NCBI GenBank assembly: GCA_026182355.1
Contig: JAPFBL010000256.1
Span: 372,001-436,000 of the forward strand
DNA length: 64,000 nt
From: Hermatobates lingyangjiaoensis
Taxonomy: Eukaryota; Arthropoda; Insecta; Hemiptera; Hermatobatidae
Reading direction: 5' to 3'
Part shown: positions 63,576 through 64,000 of the stretch, piece by piece
Layout of the letters: each line of letters begins with the position of its first letter
How positions within the stretch are numbered: position 1 is the first letter of the stretch
The notes under the pieces: generated by a model
Databases searched by the model: none
What the model saw: only the letters and a program-made list of their open reading frames with translations
Told to the model about the DNA's origin: nothing
Made by a program: the position numbers and the translations under genes

Positions 63576-63639
63576 AATATATAATACACTATTACATTAG
63601 AGGTTAAAAATGAATAATTTTAGAAGCAAACTTGTAACA

Positions 63640-64000
63640 CAACTGTCAGATAAAATGTGAATGAATATAAAGACACATTCCTTTCATTAATGTTATTTTA
63701 TGTTGGGTAAATAAATTGAATATTTCAATTCACAAGTTTTGTTTGTTTTAACATTTGATTTGTGTATATAACTTGAATTGATGTTTTAATTATTTATGTT
63801 ATAAAATAAATGATTTTTTTAAGTTTAAATGTATTTTATTTTGCTAAATATACTTACTGTGTATATATCTTGAATCATGTTAAGAATACTATGTCAAAAG
63901 ATTAGACCATATAAGAATCTGTTTCCATGCCTTAATAACAAGAAACAACAATTGAAATTATCCCTGTCAATCATGTTCAGTGAATTTATTTCAATAACTA
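63640..64000 (-). repeat. Dispersed repeat, inverted copy of 41630-41995
   Basis: Complementary order: TATAAAGACACATTCCTTTC, ATGTTATTTTATGTTGGGTA, ACTTGAATTGATGTTTT, TCATGTTCAGTGAATT; runs to the window edge. Confidence 0.7.

Overview
The window is AT-rich eukaryotic DNA that is almost entirely repeats and non-coding sequence, with one convincing piece of a host gene. I read it as an invertebrate, most likely an arthropod. The reasons are a complement-control (sushi) exon with canonical splice sites at 51468-51629 (minus) that resembles, from memory, insect furrowed-type proteins; tRNA-derived SINEs next to a GGTTA run; and a repeat fauna of Penelope-like elements (PLEs), non-LTR retrotransposons, hAT, piggyBac-like, pogo/Tigger-like and Helitron remnants. 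No bacterial-type operon, rRNA, intact tRNA or CRISPR array is visible. Most short open frames are chance or lie inside repeats.

The dominant theme is several families of foldback repeats (near-palindromes of about 150-450 bp), usually bounded on both sides by (TA)n tracts. Different families carry the same layout: CTGANGA, one unpaired base, a short hairpin, GAAA, then a 4- or 6-base palindrome beginning with the last A of GAAA (ACGT, ATAT, AATT, AGCT, ACGCGT, AGATCT or AGGCCT), then C, T or A. This matches the core of small hammerhead ribozymes with a diminished stem III, a class known from PLEs. In several families the bases outside the core also pair as stem I. Fragments of the 5' coding region of a PLE protein occur at 4780-4875, 5921-6100, 26434-26520, 26740-26870 and 61797-61875. 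One of them (5826-6100) keeps the expected order of ribozyme core, leader, then ORF start.

Layout. 1-9.3 kb: foldbacks of several families, a LINE 3' end, PLE 5' ends and a 4-kb-spaced inverted repeat. 9.4-13 kb: a decayed tandem array, a LINE endonuclease fragment and a head-to-head SINE pair with a Tigger-like element nested in one copy. 15-20.8 kb: nested palindromes, a PLE foldback, and a Helitron helicase remnant with its 3' terminus inserted in a repeat whose empty counterpart lies 1-2 kb upstream. 22-32.7 kb: LINE, hAT (perfect 8-bp target duplication, with a PLE foldback inside), PLE and piggyBac-like remnants, a 120-bp tandem array and a SINE with a triplicated head. 33-43 kb: sparse sequence with a CCGTATTTTTCC-ended MITE, a 57-bp minisatellite and SINEs. 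43-51.5 kb: dense foldbacks, several hAT elements and the sushi exon. 52-64 kb: more PLE ends, two LINE RNase H copies (one with a 5' inversion), a 37-bp minisatellite and large (TA)n tracts.

The mobile pieces look dead: the reading frames are broken or only a few dozen codons long. The ribozyme-like cores in several families are nevertheless well kept, which makes them the most interesting content of the window.
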